The notes under the pieces: model-generated
Seen by the model: only the letters and a program-made list of their open reading frames with translations
Database searches by the model: none
Told to the model about the DNA's origin: nothing
Program-made: the position numbers and the translations under genes
NCBI GenBank assembly: GCA_934281605.1
Contig: CAKQXD010000014.1
Span: 1 to 53,375 of the forward strand
Length of the DNA: 53,375 nt
DNA from: an uncultured Clostridia bacterium
Lineage (GTDB): Bacteria; Bacillota; Clostridia; Peptostreptococcales; Anaerovoracaceae
Direction: 5' to 3'
Shown here: piece after piece, positions 1 through 8,144 of the stretch
How the letters are laid out: each line of letters opens with the position of its first letter
How positions within the stretch are numbered: position 1 is the stretch's first letter

Positions 1-213
1 TGTTTTTGCCCTTATCAGAGTTCGTAAACACTGGTGGGACGATATAACGCAAGGGAAACAATAAGGGAAAGCTCACATGCGATAAACTTAGTGTTTTCAA
101 GGACTTAAGAGGTATTTGATAATAAAATATAACAATTATTAAATCCCTTGGGATATATGAAATCTCAATTCCAGTTTGTGCAGTACATGAAGGAAAAATT
201 AATATAGCAAGTC

Positions 214-248
214 AAGCAGTCTGTCAAAATGGTCGACTGCTTTTTTTG
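214..248 (+). terminator. Rho-independent terminator
   Basis: An 8-bp stem (AAGCAGTC at 214-221 pairing with GACTGCTT at 235-242) leads into a run of T at 241-247. It lies between the possible upstream gene tail and the promoter at 302-310, so it probably ends the upstream transcript. Confidence 0.75.
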
Positions 249-301
249 TATTATAAATCATAGAAAAGGAAGGCAGGCGGAAGAAATAGAAGTTTTTATT
301 G

Positions 302-310
302 TGGTATAAT
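302..310 (+). promoter_or_regulatory. Extended -10 promoter for the DUF3592 gene
   Basis: TATAAT at 305-310 is preceded by TG one base upstream (302-303), which makes an extended -10 element. No good -35 hexamer is visible, as is common for this promoter type. It lies 82 bases before the first start codon. Confidence 0.55.
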
Positions 311-391
311 GAACATGTACAGGAGAATAGAAAAAACGATTAATCAGAGCAAACTATAATCAATTCGATTAACAAGGAGATATAAGAAAAA

Positions 392-847
392 ATGGAAATA
401 ACAACATTGATGCTATTGTTTGTATTGGTATGGGGCATAATCGGAGTTACGTTCCTTTGCATTGGCATTGGACTGCATGCAAGAGGACAGAGAAAAAGAA
501 GTATCTGCACCAGACCGGTAACTGCGATCGTAGTGGATTTGCAAAGAGAAAGAGTGGGAGTCGATGATTTTTCTGTCAGTGGGGAGGCTGTGATGAAATC
601 ATGGTTCCCGGTTTACGAATATATGATTGATGGTGTGAAACAAAAAGTGAGAGCGCGTGTTGGAACAGCGAAACCAGAAGTAAATGTAGGGCAGGCGGTG
701 GAGCTTTTTGTCAATCCTGACCGCACCGATGAATTTTATTGCCCGACCGAAAAGATCTCGTGCATTCAAAAAGTGTTTACCGGAGTTGGAGTAGCATGCC
801 TCTGCCTTGCGGTAATTATGGGAGCGATTCTTTATTACTGTGCATAA
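392..847 (+). CDS. DUF3592-type membrane protein
   Basis: This 151-residue protein has a transmembrane segment at each end (about residues 5-28 and 127-149). Between them lies a beta-rich soluble domain with the sequence pattern WFPVYEY (about 70-76), a VG pair and VELFVNPDRTDEF (about 109-121), which is typical of DUF3592 proteins. The family has no established function. The start ATG has AAGGAG at 374-379, an 11-base spacing. It is 39 bases upstream of the next small gene and probably shares its transcript. Assignment is from pattern only. Confidence 0.7.
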   Translation: MEITTLMLLFVLVWGIIGVTFLCIGIGLHARGQRKRSICTRPVTAIVVDLQRERVGVDDFSVSGEAVMKSWFPVYEYMIDGVKQKVRARVGTAKPEVNVGQAVELFVNPDRTDEFYCPTEKISCIQKVFTGVGVACLCLAVIMGAILYYCA

Positions 848-886
848 TGCCAGAATCCGGTAAATGGAGGAGCCAAGGAGGAAAAG

Positions 887-1138
887 ATGATTACTGTTTT
901 TAATAGAAAAGAACTGTTAGTTACTCTCGATATGAGGCGGCAGGCGGATATATGTGAAATATTATCTTCAAAGGGTATTGATTATGCAGTAAAGACAACA
1001 AATCTTCAGAGCGCAGCTTCAGCTGGAGGACAAAGGGCTCGCACGGGGAACTCTGGAATCAATCAAAAGTATTCCTATGAGTATAAGATTTATGTTCGTA
1101 AAGAAGATTTTGATCGCGCATCGAGTTTGATTCGTTAA
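887..1138 (+). CDS. Small DUF2007-like protein
   Basis: This 83-residue protein begins after a strong AAGGAGG site (875-881). It shows a repeated half-ferredoxin-like layout: an N-terminal strand, a helix over 'ADICEILSSKGIDY', a low-complexity loop (about 42-58), then 'YEYKIYVRKEDFDRASSLI'. That pattern resembles the DUF2007 family of putative signal-transducing proteins, whose role is unknown. It lies downstream of the DUF3592 gene. No catalytic residues can be identified. Confidence 0.55.
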   Translation: MITVFNRKELLVTLDMRRQADICEILSSKGIDYAVKTTNLQSAASAGGQRARTGNSGINQKYSYEYKIYVRKEDFDRASSLIR

Positions 1139-1203
1139 CTTTAGTGCATCATTATGGGTATTTAGGCGCATAGTTTGGCCTTTGCGCTTTCGATAAAATA
1201 GAG

Positions 1204-1402
1204 CCCCCGCCCGCAGGGCAGAGGAGGCTGCTTTGAGCGGAGCAGAGCAGAGTCCGGCGAAATGAGCAGGAAAATCAGCAGGTGTCCTATGCTGTTTGAG
1301 CACCGCAGGTGTGAGTTCATAGGACACCCTGATTTTCGCGAGTGAGCCGTAGAGTCTGCCTGCGACGATCACCGGCGGCCTGAGCTGCCCCGCGGGCGGG
1401 GG
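1204..1402. repeat. 199-base GC-rich palindromic element with nested stems
   Basis: The element folds on itself almost end to end. The outer stem is CCCCCGCCCGC at 1204-1214 with its exact complement at 1392-1402. Inside are 1216-1221 with 1385-1390 (6 bp), 1225-1231 with 1375-1381 (7 bp, one G.U), 1270-1278 with 1329-1337 (9 bp) and 1281-1291 with 1318-1328 (11 bp), separated by a 2-base bulge, and an apical CACC/GGTG hairpin at 1301-1311. Its GC content is well above the flanks and no coding frame is convincing. It may be a dispersed palindromic repeat, a non-autonomous mobile element or a structured RNA. Confidence 0.75.
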
Positions 1403-1423
1403 TAATCTTTTTTCGAGAAAATA

Positions 1424-1452
1424 TTGACAGAAAATCATAATCGAGTTATACT
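1424..1452 (+). promoter_or_regulatory. Consensus promoter of the TetR-ABC operon
   Basis: TTGACA at 1424-1429 and TATACT at 1447-1452 are separated by 17 bases, a near-perfect vegetative promoter. Because this promoter occupies 1424-1452, the frame-compatible TTG at 1424 cannot be the start of the regulator. Confidence 0.9.
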
Positions 1453-1480
1453 CATAACAGTGTTACATAACACTGTTATG
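1453..1480. promoter_or_regulatory. TetR operator palindrome
   Basis: A perfect 13-bp inverted repeat has arms CATAACAGTGTTA (1453-1465) and its complement (1468-1480) around a CA centre. It begins immediately after the -10 hexamer and covers the expected transcription start, so a bound dimer would block the promoter. The next gene encodes a TetR-family protein, which strongly suggests autorepression and joint control of the ABC exporter. Confidence 0.85.
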
Positions 1481-1495
1481 GATGGAGGAAAACAA

Positions 1496-2116
1496 TTGGC
1501 AAAGCAGAGAGAAGGCGTATACGAACGCATCATAGAATGTGCACGCAAGGAGTTCCTGGAGAAAGGGTACATGGATGCCTCCCTCAGAACCATTGCGACG
1601 CAGGCAGGAACCACGACAGGCTCCATTTATACCAGATTCAAGGACAAGGAAGGGCTTTTCGAAGCCATTGTCGGACCCCATTACGACCACATCATGAGCC
1701 GCTTTTGCCAGGTGCAGGAAGAATTCGCCGCACTGCCGGCAGAACAGCAGCCGGAAAATATGGGGAAGGTATCAGGAAACTGTATGCTGGAAATTTTGCA
1801 GTACTGCTATGAACACATGGAAGAATGCCAGATGCTCATCGGCAAGGCGGAGGGCACCCGATACGCGAGCTTCCTTGATGAGCTGGTTGAGATCGAAAGT
1901 AAAGCGACACACAAGTATCTGCAGGTTCTTGAACATCTGGGAAATCCGTCACCACCGATTTCCCCTAGATTGGAACACATCATCATCACGGGAATGTTCA
2001 ATACATACTTAGAACTCGTGCTCCACCAGATGTCGTGGGAAGAAGCGGTGCTGTACCTGGAAGAAATGCAGGCGTTTTATACTGCAGGCTGGATGAAATT
2101 GATGGGACAGGAATAG
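1496..2116 (+). CDS. TetR-family transcriptional regulator
   Basis: A 206-residue repressor. The N-terminal TetR helix-turn-helix spans about residues 8-55 and contains the typical 'IIECARKEFLEKGY', 'SLRTIATQAGTTTGSIY' and 'FKDKEGLF' segments. The C-terminal ligand domain is divergent, so the inducer cannot be named. I place the start at TTG 1496, with GGAGG at 1484-1488 and a 7-base spacing; the ATG at 1479 lies inside the operator and has no ribosome binding site. The gene is followed after 92 bases by two ABC-exporter genes with no clear terminator between, so it probably controls their expression, as drug- or metabolite-sensing TetR proteins often do. Confidence 0.88.
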   Translation: MAKQREGVYERIIECARKEFLEKGYMDASLRTIATQAGTTTGSIYTRFKDKEGLFEAIVGPHYDHIMSRFCQVQEEFAALPAEQQPENMGKVSGNCMLEILQYCYEHMEECQMLIGKAEGTRYASFLDELVEIESKATHKYLQVLEHLGNPSPPISPRLEHIIITGMFNTYLELVLHQMSWEEAVLYLEEMQAFYTAGWMKLMGQE

Positions 2117-2208
2117 TCCCATTTTTTCGAGTTGTGGGTTAGCGGAATCTAACTAGGCTTTGCCGCGTTGTTTCTGAAAAAAGTATAAAAGCAAAGGAGG
2201 TTTTTTAG

Positions 2209-3984
2209 TTGAAAAAGCAATCCAATTTCAGTCGATTGATGAACTATGCAGGACCGTACAAGGGACTGGTCTGCCTTTCCTGGATACTGTCGGCTATCAG
2301 TGCAGTACTGGCCCTGCTCCCGTTTTACTACTTGTGGAAAATCATCCAGGAGGTACTGGACGTCATGCCTGACTTCGCCCAGGCGACAGGTCTTACCCAT
2401 AATGGATGGATGGCACTGATCACGGCGGTAGCATCCATGCTGGTATACATAGCGGGGCTGATGTGCTCCCATATCGCAGCCTTCCGCGTACAGGCCAATC
2501 TGCGAAAGGGCATGATGAGCCATATCATGACCCTGCCCCTTGGCGTGATGGAACGGCTGGGCAGCGGTAAGGTCAGAAAAACCGTCAACGAATGCTCCGC
2601 ATCGACGGAAACTTATCTGGCTCATCAGCTGCCGGATATGGTAGGAGCCTATGTGACGCCGGTCGGTCTGCTTTTCATGCTCTTTGCCTTTGACTGGCGG
2701 TTCGGACTGTTCTGTCTGGTGCCGATCGCGCTGAGCTTTGTGGTTATGATGACCCAGATGACAGGTCCGGTCCTCAAAGAAAAAATGAACGAATACCAGA
2801 ACGCATTGGAAGACATGTCCAATGAAGCGGTGGAATACGTGCGCGGCATCCCGGTAGTCAAGACTTTCGGACAGACCGTATTTTCCTTCCGCCGGTTCCG
2901 GGATTCCATCGATCGCTACAGCGAGTGGGCCATCTCCTACACCAAGAGCATGCGCCGCCCGATGTGCCTTCTGACCATGCTGATCAACGGCATCTTCGCC
3001 TTTATCCTCGGTGGAGGCCTGTGGCTGGCGACGGGAAACCTGAGCAACGATCTGATCCTTAACATCCTGTTCTACATCATCATCACACCGGTGCTGACGG
3101 TAACCATGACCAAGATCATGTTCCAAAGTGAGAATACGATGCTGCTGGATGATTCCATGAAACGCATCGACGAACTGCTGGATCTGGAACCTCTTCCGGA
3201 GAACGGGAAAAAGCTGCCGAAGGATTATTCCATATCCCTCAAAAACGTATCCTACAGCTATGATGGGGAGGAGAAGGCGCTCAATAATATTTCCCTGGAT
3301 ATCGCTTCCGGTGAGACTGTGGCTTTCGTAGGGCCGTCCGGCGGAGGCAAGACGACGCTGGCCAATATCATCAGCCGGTTCTTTGATGCAGATGAAGGAC
3401 AGGTTTCCATCGGCGGGGTTAATGTAAAGGATATTCCTAAGGCTAAGCTGATGGAGACGGTTTCCTTCGTATTCCAGAACAGCCATCTGCTGAAGGGTTC
3501 TATTCTGGAAAACGTGCGCATGGCCAGACCAGCTGCTTCTGAAGAAGAAGTACTGCAGGCTCTGGAACAGGCGCAGTGCATGGACATTATTGCAAAGTTC
3601 CCGGAAGGCAGCCACACGGTTATCGGTACGGAAGGCGTATATCTCTCCGGCGGAGAGCAGCAGCGTATCGGCATTGCCCGGGCAATTTTAAAGAATGCTC
3701 CGATCCTGATTCTGGACGAAGCAACAGCATATGCAGACCCGGACAATGAAGTTCGTATCCAGGAGGCTCTGGACGCTCTTGCAAAGGACAAGACAGTCAT
3801 TCTCATCGCCCACAGACTTTCGACGGTAGCCGACGCTGACCGGATCTTCGTGCTGAAGGATGGAGCCGTCGAGGAATCGGGAAGCTCGGAAGAACTGCAG
3901 AAGCAGGGCGGAATCTTTGCAGAAATGATGACGGATTACACATCTTCGATCCAGTGGAAAGTGGGAAAGGAGGCCGTAAAATGA
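2209..3984 (+). CDS. ABC exporter half-transporter, subunit 1
   Basis: A 591-residue fused transmembrane-ATPase half-transporter. Six membrane segments fill about residues 1-310; the ATPase domain carries Walker A GPSGGGKTT (about 375-383), signature LSGGEQQRIG (about 478) and Walker B ILILDEATAYADPDNE (about 497-512). The D-loop form ADPDNE instead of SLDxxTE is shared with siderophore-linked exporters such as YbtP/IrtA, so a metal-chelator or peptide-like substrate is possible but unproven. It starts at TTG 2209 after AAAGGAGG (2193-2200). Its last bases overlap the second subunit by ATGA, so the two are translationally coupled and probably form a heterodimer. Confidence 0.9.
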   Translation: MKKQSNFSRLMNYAGPYKGLVCLSWILSAISAVLALLPFYYLWKIIQEVLDVMPDFAQATGLTHNGWMALITAVASMLVYIAGLMCSHIAAFRVQANLRKGMMSHIMTLPLGVMERLGSGKVRKTVNECSASTETYLAHQLPDMVGAYVTPVGLLFMLFAFDWRFGLFCLVPIALSFVVMMTQMTGPVLKEKMNEYQNALEDMSNEAVEYVRGIPVVKTFGQTVFSFRRFRDSIDRYSEWAISYTKSMRRPMCLLTMLINGIFAFILGGGLWLATGNLSNDLILNILFYIIITPVLTVTMTKIMFQSENTMLLDDSMKRIDELLDLEPLPENGKKLPKDYSISLKNVSYSYDGEEKALNNISLDIASGETVAFVGPSGGGKTTLANIISRFFDADEGQVSIGGVNVKDIPKAKLMETVSFVFQNSHLLKGSILENVRMARPAASEEEVLQALEQAQCMDIIAKFPEGSHTVIGTEGVYLSGGEQQRIGIARAILKNAPILILDEATAYADPDNEVRIQEALDALAKDKTVILIAHRLSTVADADRIFVLKDGAVEESGSSEELQKQGGIFAEMMTDYTSSIQWKVGKEAVK

Positions 3985-5714
3985 TAGAGAAACTTCAACA
4001 TAAATACGCGCTTTCGGAGCGCGGAGCCAAGGATCTGGTGCAGGGAGTCATTGCCTGCACGGTCCAGAATATCGCATTTATGTTCCCGGTCAGCCTGCTG
4101 TATTTCTTCGTGGGAGACCTTCTGGACGGAGGGATCCACGGCGGCAGGATCGCGTTTTACATCGTCGGCGCGCTGTTCTGCATGGCGCTGATCTACGGGA
4201 TCACGTACTGGCAGTACAATACCACGTTCCTGGCAACCTATGTAGAGACGGGAACGCGGCGAATCACACTGGCGGAAAAACTCCGCAAAATTCCATTATC
4301 TTTCTTCGGAAAGAAAGACCTGGCGGATCTGACCAGCACCATTATGGCGGACTGCACGACTCTGGAAACGGCATTTTCCCATTTCATCCCGCCGTTTGCA
4401 GGCTCGCTGATTTCCACGGTGCTCATCGCACTCAGCCTGTTCTTCTTCGACTGGCGCATGGCGGCGGCTTCTCTCTGGGTGCTGCCGGTTGCCTATGCGA
4501 TCGTAGGGCTTTCTGCAAAGGTGCAGCAGAAGTTGAGCGATAAGTCCATGGATGCCAAGATGGCCTGTGCTGATGGCATTCAGGAGTGCATCGAATCGGT
4601 GCAGGATCTCAAGGCAAACAATGCGGAAGCGTCGTATCTGGTGGGGCTCTACGATAAGATCGATGCGGTGGAACACCGGGCTGTGAAGAGCGAGTTCGGA
4701 ACGGCCGTGTTCGTAACATCGGCTAACATGATCCTGAAGTTGGGAATCGCGACGACGGCTCTTGTGGGCGCATCCCTGCTCTTGAAAGGATCTCTGGATG
4801 TGCTGACCTTCTTCCTGTTCCTGCTGGTAGTGTCCAGACTGTACGATCCAATGCAGGCGGCACTGCAGAACCTGGCGGCCATCATCAGTATCCGGACCAA
4901 CGTGGGACGTATGAACGAGATCCTGGATCATCCTGTACAGGATGGAAGAGAAGAACTGACCAATCAGGACTATGATATAAAGTTCGATTACGTAACATTC
5001 TCTTACAATAAAAAAGAAAACGTGCTGAAAGATCTGTCCTTTACGGCAAAGCAGGGTGAGGTCACGGCATTCGTTGGACCTTCCGGCTCCGGTAAGACGA
5101 CGGTATCGCGTCTGGCAGCCCGGTTCTGGGATCCGGATGCAGGAAAAATCACCGTAGGCGGCATGGATATCGCAAAGATCGAGCCGGAGACTCTGCTGTC
5201 CCTGTACTCCATCGTATTCCAGGACGTTACGCTGTTCAACAGTTCCATCATGGAGAATATTCGCCTGGGCAGAAAGGATGCGACGGACAAAGAGGTACTG
5301 GAGGCGGCCAAGCTGGCCAACTGCGACGTCTTTGCAGAAAAACTGCCGAAGGGATACGATACGGAGATCGGAGAAAACGGCAGCCAGCTGTCGGGAGGAG
5401 AGCGGCAGCGGATCTCTATCGCGCGGGCATTTTTAAAGAACGCTCCGATCATTTTGCTGGATGAAGCAACGGCATCTTTGGATGTAGAGAATGAAACCAT
5501 GATCCAGACGGCCCTTTCCAGGCTGATCAGGGATAAGACGGTCATCGTCATCGCCCACAGAATGCGTACTGTTGCAGGGGCTGACAAGATCATCGTGCTT
5601 TCAGAAGGCCAGATGGCGGAAGAAGGAACAGCAGAAGAACTTCTGAGGCAGGATGGGATCTATGCGCAAACGGTACGTTTGCAGACCCAAAGTCAGGGAT
5701 GGACGATTGTCTGA
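3981..5714 (+). CDS. ABC exporter half-transporter, subunit 2
   Basis: A 577-residue half-transporter with six membrane segments in the first 310 or so residues, Walker A GPSGSGKTT (about 366-374), signature LSGGERQRIS and Walker B IILLDEATASLDVENE. I start it at ATG 3981 (GGAGG at 3969-3973, 7-base spacing), which overlaps the stop of subunit 1 in an ATGA junction; the upstream in-frame ATG at 3954 lacks a ribosome site. Both subunits have intact Walker A, Walker B and signature motifs, so neither ATP site is obviously dead. Substrate unknown; the upstream TetR gene suggests inducible export. Confidence 0.9.
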   Translation: MIEKLQHKYALSERGAKDLVQGVIACTVQNIAFMFPVSLLYFFVGDLLDGGIHGGRIAFYIVGALFCMALIYGITYWQYNTTFLATYVETGTRRITLAEKLRKIPLSFFGKKDLADLTSTIMADCTTLETAFSHFIPPFAGSLISTVLIALSLFFFDWRMAAASLWVLPVAYAIVGLSAKVQQKLSDKSMDAKMACADGIQECIESVQDLKANNAEASYLVGLYDKIDAVEHRAVKSEFGTAVFVTSANMILKLGIATTALVGASLLLKGSLDVLTFFLFLLVVSRLYDPMQAALQNLAAIISIRTNVGRMNEILDHPVQDGREELTNQDYDIKFDYVTFSYNKKENVLKDLSFTAKQGEVTAFVGPSGSGKTTVSRLAARFWDPDAGKITVGGMDIAKIEPETLLSLYSIVFQDVTLFNSSIMENIRLGRKDATDKEVLEAAKLANCDVFAEKLPKGYDTEIGENGSQLSGGERQRISIARAFLKNAPIILLDEATASLDVENETMIQTALSRLIRDKTVIVIAHRMRTVAGADKIIVLSEGQMAEEGTAEELLRQDGIYAQTVRLQTQSQGWTIV

Positions 5715-5728
5715 TCCGGTGTTATAAT
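5700..5728 (+). promoter_or_regulatory. Possible internal promoter
   Basis: TGGACG at 5700-5705 and TATAAT at 5723-5728 are 17 bases apart. The -35 overlaps the end of the second ABC gene. It would give the following small gene its own transcription. Confidence 0.5.
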
Positions 5729-5764
5729 GTTCTAAGATTTCAGGGAAAGGATGAATAGATAATT

Positions 5765-6301
5765 ATGGCACAGCAGGCAGGAAGCGCAATGTATATGGCA
5801 ATCATAGTCGAGGAAACGGTCAGCGGATTTCACAGAGAAACTCTCTGGTACGGCGGCGATCCGGAGAACCTGGCGTCGACGATCCTGGATGTTATGAATG
5901 ACTGGTATGAACCGAATAAAAAGAAGCTGGATAAAACGATCATCAAATATCATAAAATGCTGGAAGAGAAAGAAAACCTGAGCTTCAAGAAGCTGGAAGG
6001 ACAGGGCTTTAAAGTGGGCGGCAAGGAGCTGCGGGTGCAGCTGACCTGCAATCAGATGCAGATCTTCGCATTTGTCATGGGCGAGATCTGTGATATTTTC
6101 GCCAAGCGTGGAGAAAAGGTAGAGGACTTTCATTCACTGGCGGAATTCCGGGAGCATTTCCTGACGTACTACGATCTGGATGATAATCTGAAGGCGGCAC
6201 TGGGCGGCATGAATACGGCGGCGCTTTCCAGAGCTCTCATTTCCATCGATATGAAATACAATTATACGGGAAGACACTTCCAGAGCGGAGAAGAGAAATA
6301 A
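5765..6301 (+). CDS. Conserved-looking hypothetical protein
   Basis: A 178-residue soluble protein that I do not recognise. It has a beta-rich start, a charged helical stretch (about residues 50-80, 'NKKKLDKTIIKYHKMLEEKENLSFKKLE' region), and no signal peptide or membrane segment. Cysteines are rare and no nucleotide-binding motif is present. It follows the ABC exporter by 50 bases and ends at a terminator, so it may be the last gene of that operon while also having its own promoter at 5700-5728. Coding is supported by frame length, an AAAGGA site before the ATG and codon usage like its neighbours. Confidence 0.7.
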   Translation: MAQQAGSAMYMAIIVEETVSGFHRETLWYGGDPENLASTILDVMNDWYEPNKKKLDKTIIKYHKMLEEKENLSFKKLEGQGFKVGGKELRVQLTCNQMQIFAFVMGEICDIFAKRGEKVEDFHSLAEFREHFLTYYDLDDNLKAALGGMNTAALSRALISIDMKYNYTGRHFQSGEEK

Positions 6302-6340
6302 CCGCCAGCCGTATGGCTTGGAAGAATATGAGAAGACGAA

Positions 6341-6372
6341 AAAGAGATTCTAAAGACAGGATCTCTTTTTTT
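6341..6372 (+). terminator. Rho-independent terminator
   Basis: AAAGAGAT (6341-6348) pairs with ATCTCTTT (6361-6368) and runs into a T tract. It ends the transcript of the small unknown gene and probably of the whole TetR-ABC operon. Confidence 0.8.
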
Positions 6373-6433
6373 CTGCCATAGTTTAAATTTATGGAAATTA
6401 CGATGGAATATGCTTTTAAATGGAATGGGTTTG

Positions 6434-6442
6434 TGATAGAAT
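6434..6442 (+). promoter_or_regulatory. Extended -10 promoter for the antiporter gene
   Basis: TG at 6434-6435, one base, then TAGAAT at 6437-6442. The -35 is weak. It is 64 bases before the antiporter start codon. Confidence 0.4.
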
Positions 6443-6505
6443 AGCCGATAGTGTTCACAGTGTATAAATGTAAAAATGATTTAAGGGAAAAGTAGGTGTT
6501 AAATC

Positions 6506-7837
6506 ATGGCATTGATTATCGCATTTCTCGTATTTGTTGTTTCGATGATTTCCTGCCTTGTCCTGGGACAGTCCATCCTGATCGCGCTGATGATCGGGTT
6601 GTTTGCCTTTGTGGCGGTAGGCTGTACCAAGGGGTTTTCGCCGGGAAAGGTGTTTACCATGGCGTGGCATGGCGTGCGGGACTCGCTGGTGGTGCTGGAA
6701 ATCATGTTTATGATCGGGTTTATTACGGCCATCTGGAGAGCTTCCGGGACCATTACATTCTTCGTGTATTACGGTGTGAAATTCGTAACGCCGCCGCTGT
6801 TCGTGCTGCTGGCGTTCCTCATGTCCTGTCTTCTGTCCTATATTCTGGGGACGTCTTTCTCCGTATCGGGGACACTGGGTGTGATCCTTATGGCGCTGGC
6901 TCGCAGCGGCGGTGTGGATCCGCTGATCACGGCGGGTGCTGTCATGTCGGGGATCTACTTTGGAGACCGTTGTTCTCCGGCTTCATCCAGTGCGATCCTG
7001 GTAGCTAATGTCACGAAGACAGATTTAATGGATAATGTAAAGTATATGCATAAGACGGGGCTGATCGCCGTGCTGATCAGTACAGGAATCTATGCGTTTC
7101 TCTCGTTTCAGAATCCGCTGCAGCAGGTGGATGCGGCCATCATGGACTCCATGCTGGAGGAATTCAGCCTGTCCCTGCTGACCCTGCTTCCGGCAGTGTT
7201 CATCCTGGTGCTTCCGATGCTGAAGCTGGATATCCGGTGGGCTTTCCTGGGCAGCATCGTCAGCGGATTTGTCCTGATGGTAACACTGCAGGGAATGGAT
7301 TTCCTGGATGCTTTGAAGTGCTGTATCCTGGGATTTGTACCGGAACAGGCGGATCTGGAACCGATCATTGGCGGCGGCGGTGCAGTCTCCATGCTGGAAG
7401 TGTGCGGGATCATCATGTTGTCCTGTTCCTATTCGGGTATTTTCAAGGGAACGGATATGCTGGCTGACGTACAGGGCAAGATCAACCAGATGATGAGCCA
7501 TACGGGACGGTTTATCATGATGCTGATCCTGGGTTTTATGACTTCCGTCGTATTCTGCAGTCAGACCATCGCTATCATGCTGTGCAGCGACCTGATGACC
7601 AAGCCGTATCTGCAGACGGGCGGCAACCGAAGGGAACTGGCCATCGACATCGAAAACGCGACGGTGTTGCTGTCCGTCATCATTCCTTGGAACATCGCAT
7701 GTACGGTACCGCTGGAAATGATGGGAGTAGGAGTCAAGACGCTGATGTACTCTTATCTGGTATTCATTTTGCCGGTCATTTACATTTTTACAAAACGGAT
7801 CTGGTTTAAGGATTCGGTGGATAAGATTGAAAAATGA
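6506..7837 (+). CDS. NhaC-family Na+/H+ antiporter
   Basis: A 443-residue integral membrane protein with about eleven hydrophobic segments. The motif 'GIYFGDRCSPASSSAILVA' (about residues 149-167) matches the conserved GDxxSPxSDT-type segment of NhaC antiporters, which exchange Na+ (or a carboxylate in the malate/lactate branch) for protons. The residues after SP are ASSS rather than LSDT, so the ion or substrate preference could differ. A second half carries 'GGGGAVSMLEVCG' and 'SQTIAIMLCSDLM'. It starts after TAGGTG (6493-6498). Its 3' end overlaps the convergent YmxH-like gene by 32 bases. Confidence 0.82.
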   Translation: MALIIAFLVFVVSMISCLVLGQSILIALMIGLFAFVAVGCTKGFSPGKVFTMAWHGVRDSLVVLEIMFMIGFITAIWRASGTITFFVYYGVKFVTPPLFVLLAFLMSCLLSYILGTSFSVSGTLGVILMALARSGGVDPLITAGAVMSGIYFGDRCSPASSSAILVANVTKTDLMDNVKYMHKTGLIAVLISTGIYAFLSFQNPLQQVDAAIMDSMLEEFSLSLLTLLPAVFILVLPMLKLDIRWAFLGSIVSGFVLMVTLQGMDFLDALKCCILGFVPEQADLEPIIGGGGAVSMLEVCGIIMLSCSYSGIFKGTDMLADVQGKINQMMSHTGRFIMMLILGFMTSVVFCSQTIAIMLCSDLMTKPYLQTGGNRRELAIDIENATVLLSVIIPWNIACTVPLEMMGVGVKTLMYSYLVFILPVIYIFTKRIWFKDSVDKIEK

Positions 7838-8060
7838 TCATATCCTCGCCGATGACGACGATACTGCTCCAGGGAAGCTGACACAGCTCTTCCGGAGCCT
7901 TATGAAACAAACCGGTGCTCTGTATTGATGATGGTACGAGCACCGCTTTTATTTTGCCGCTTTTTCTTTCGAAAAGCAGTTCGGCGTCCCATAACTCTCC
8001 GTGGCTGCATCCGGTGGAAAGATCTACGATCTCCTTATTTCCGATTTCGCTTAACAGCAT
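7806..8060 (-). CDS. ymxH: YlmC/YmxH-family PRC-barrel-like protein
   Basis: An 84-residue protein read on the minus strand from ATG at 8060, with AAAGGAG 5' of it. The start 'MLLSEIGNKEIVDLSTG', the middle 'GKIKAVLVPS' and the end 'LPWSSIVVIGEDMIIF' match the short PRC-barrel proteins YlmC/YmxH, which are linked to sporulation in Firmicutes but have no known biochemical role. A longer upstream reading frame exists but begins without a ribosome site. The gene converges on the antiporter gene with a 32-base overlap, and its promoter must lie in the 84 bases shared with tepA, so the two are divergent. Confidence 0.8.
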   Translation of the reverse strand: MLLSEIGNKEIVDLSTGCSHGELWDAELLFERKSGKIKAVLVPSSIQSTGLFHKAPEELCQLPWSSIVVIGEDMIIFQSYPPNP

Positions 8061-8144
8061 TGCTCTTCTCCTTTCTGCGGCAGGTCGCATAACAGGTATC
8101 TGCTTTGCAGATACTAGTAATAGTATTATATTCTGGAGGAAAAT

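Larger units (their letters stand above)
1..391. other. Intergenic region with a possible upstream gene tail
   Basis: No complete gene is visible here. One frame is open from base 2 to a TAA at 62-64 (about 20 codons, rich in Arg, Trp and Lys) and could be the 3' end of a gene that starts before the window, but it is too short to judge. The rest is AT-rich and holds a terminator-like hairpin at 214-248 and an extended -10 promoter at 302-310 that serves the first complete gene. I see no tRNA or riboswitch-like fold. Confidence 0.5.

Noticed and set aside
1..391. Possible riboswitch or tRNA in the first intergenic region
   Set aside because: Only one terminator-like hairpin and one promoter can be drawn; no cloverleaf or conserved aptamer pattern is seen.
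1019..1438. A 139-codon minus-strand frame over the palindromic element
   Set aside because: It runs through the stems of the palindrome and has no ribosome site; the fold explains the composition better.
2149..3615. A 488-codon minus-strand frame opposite the ABC exporter
   Set aside because: The + strand has intact ABC motifs; the antisense product is His/Gln-rich and lacks any known domain.
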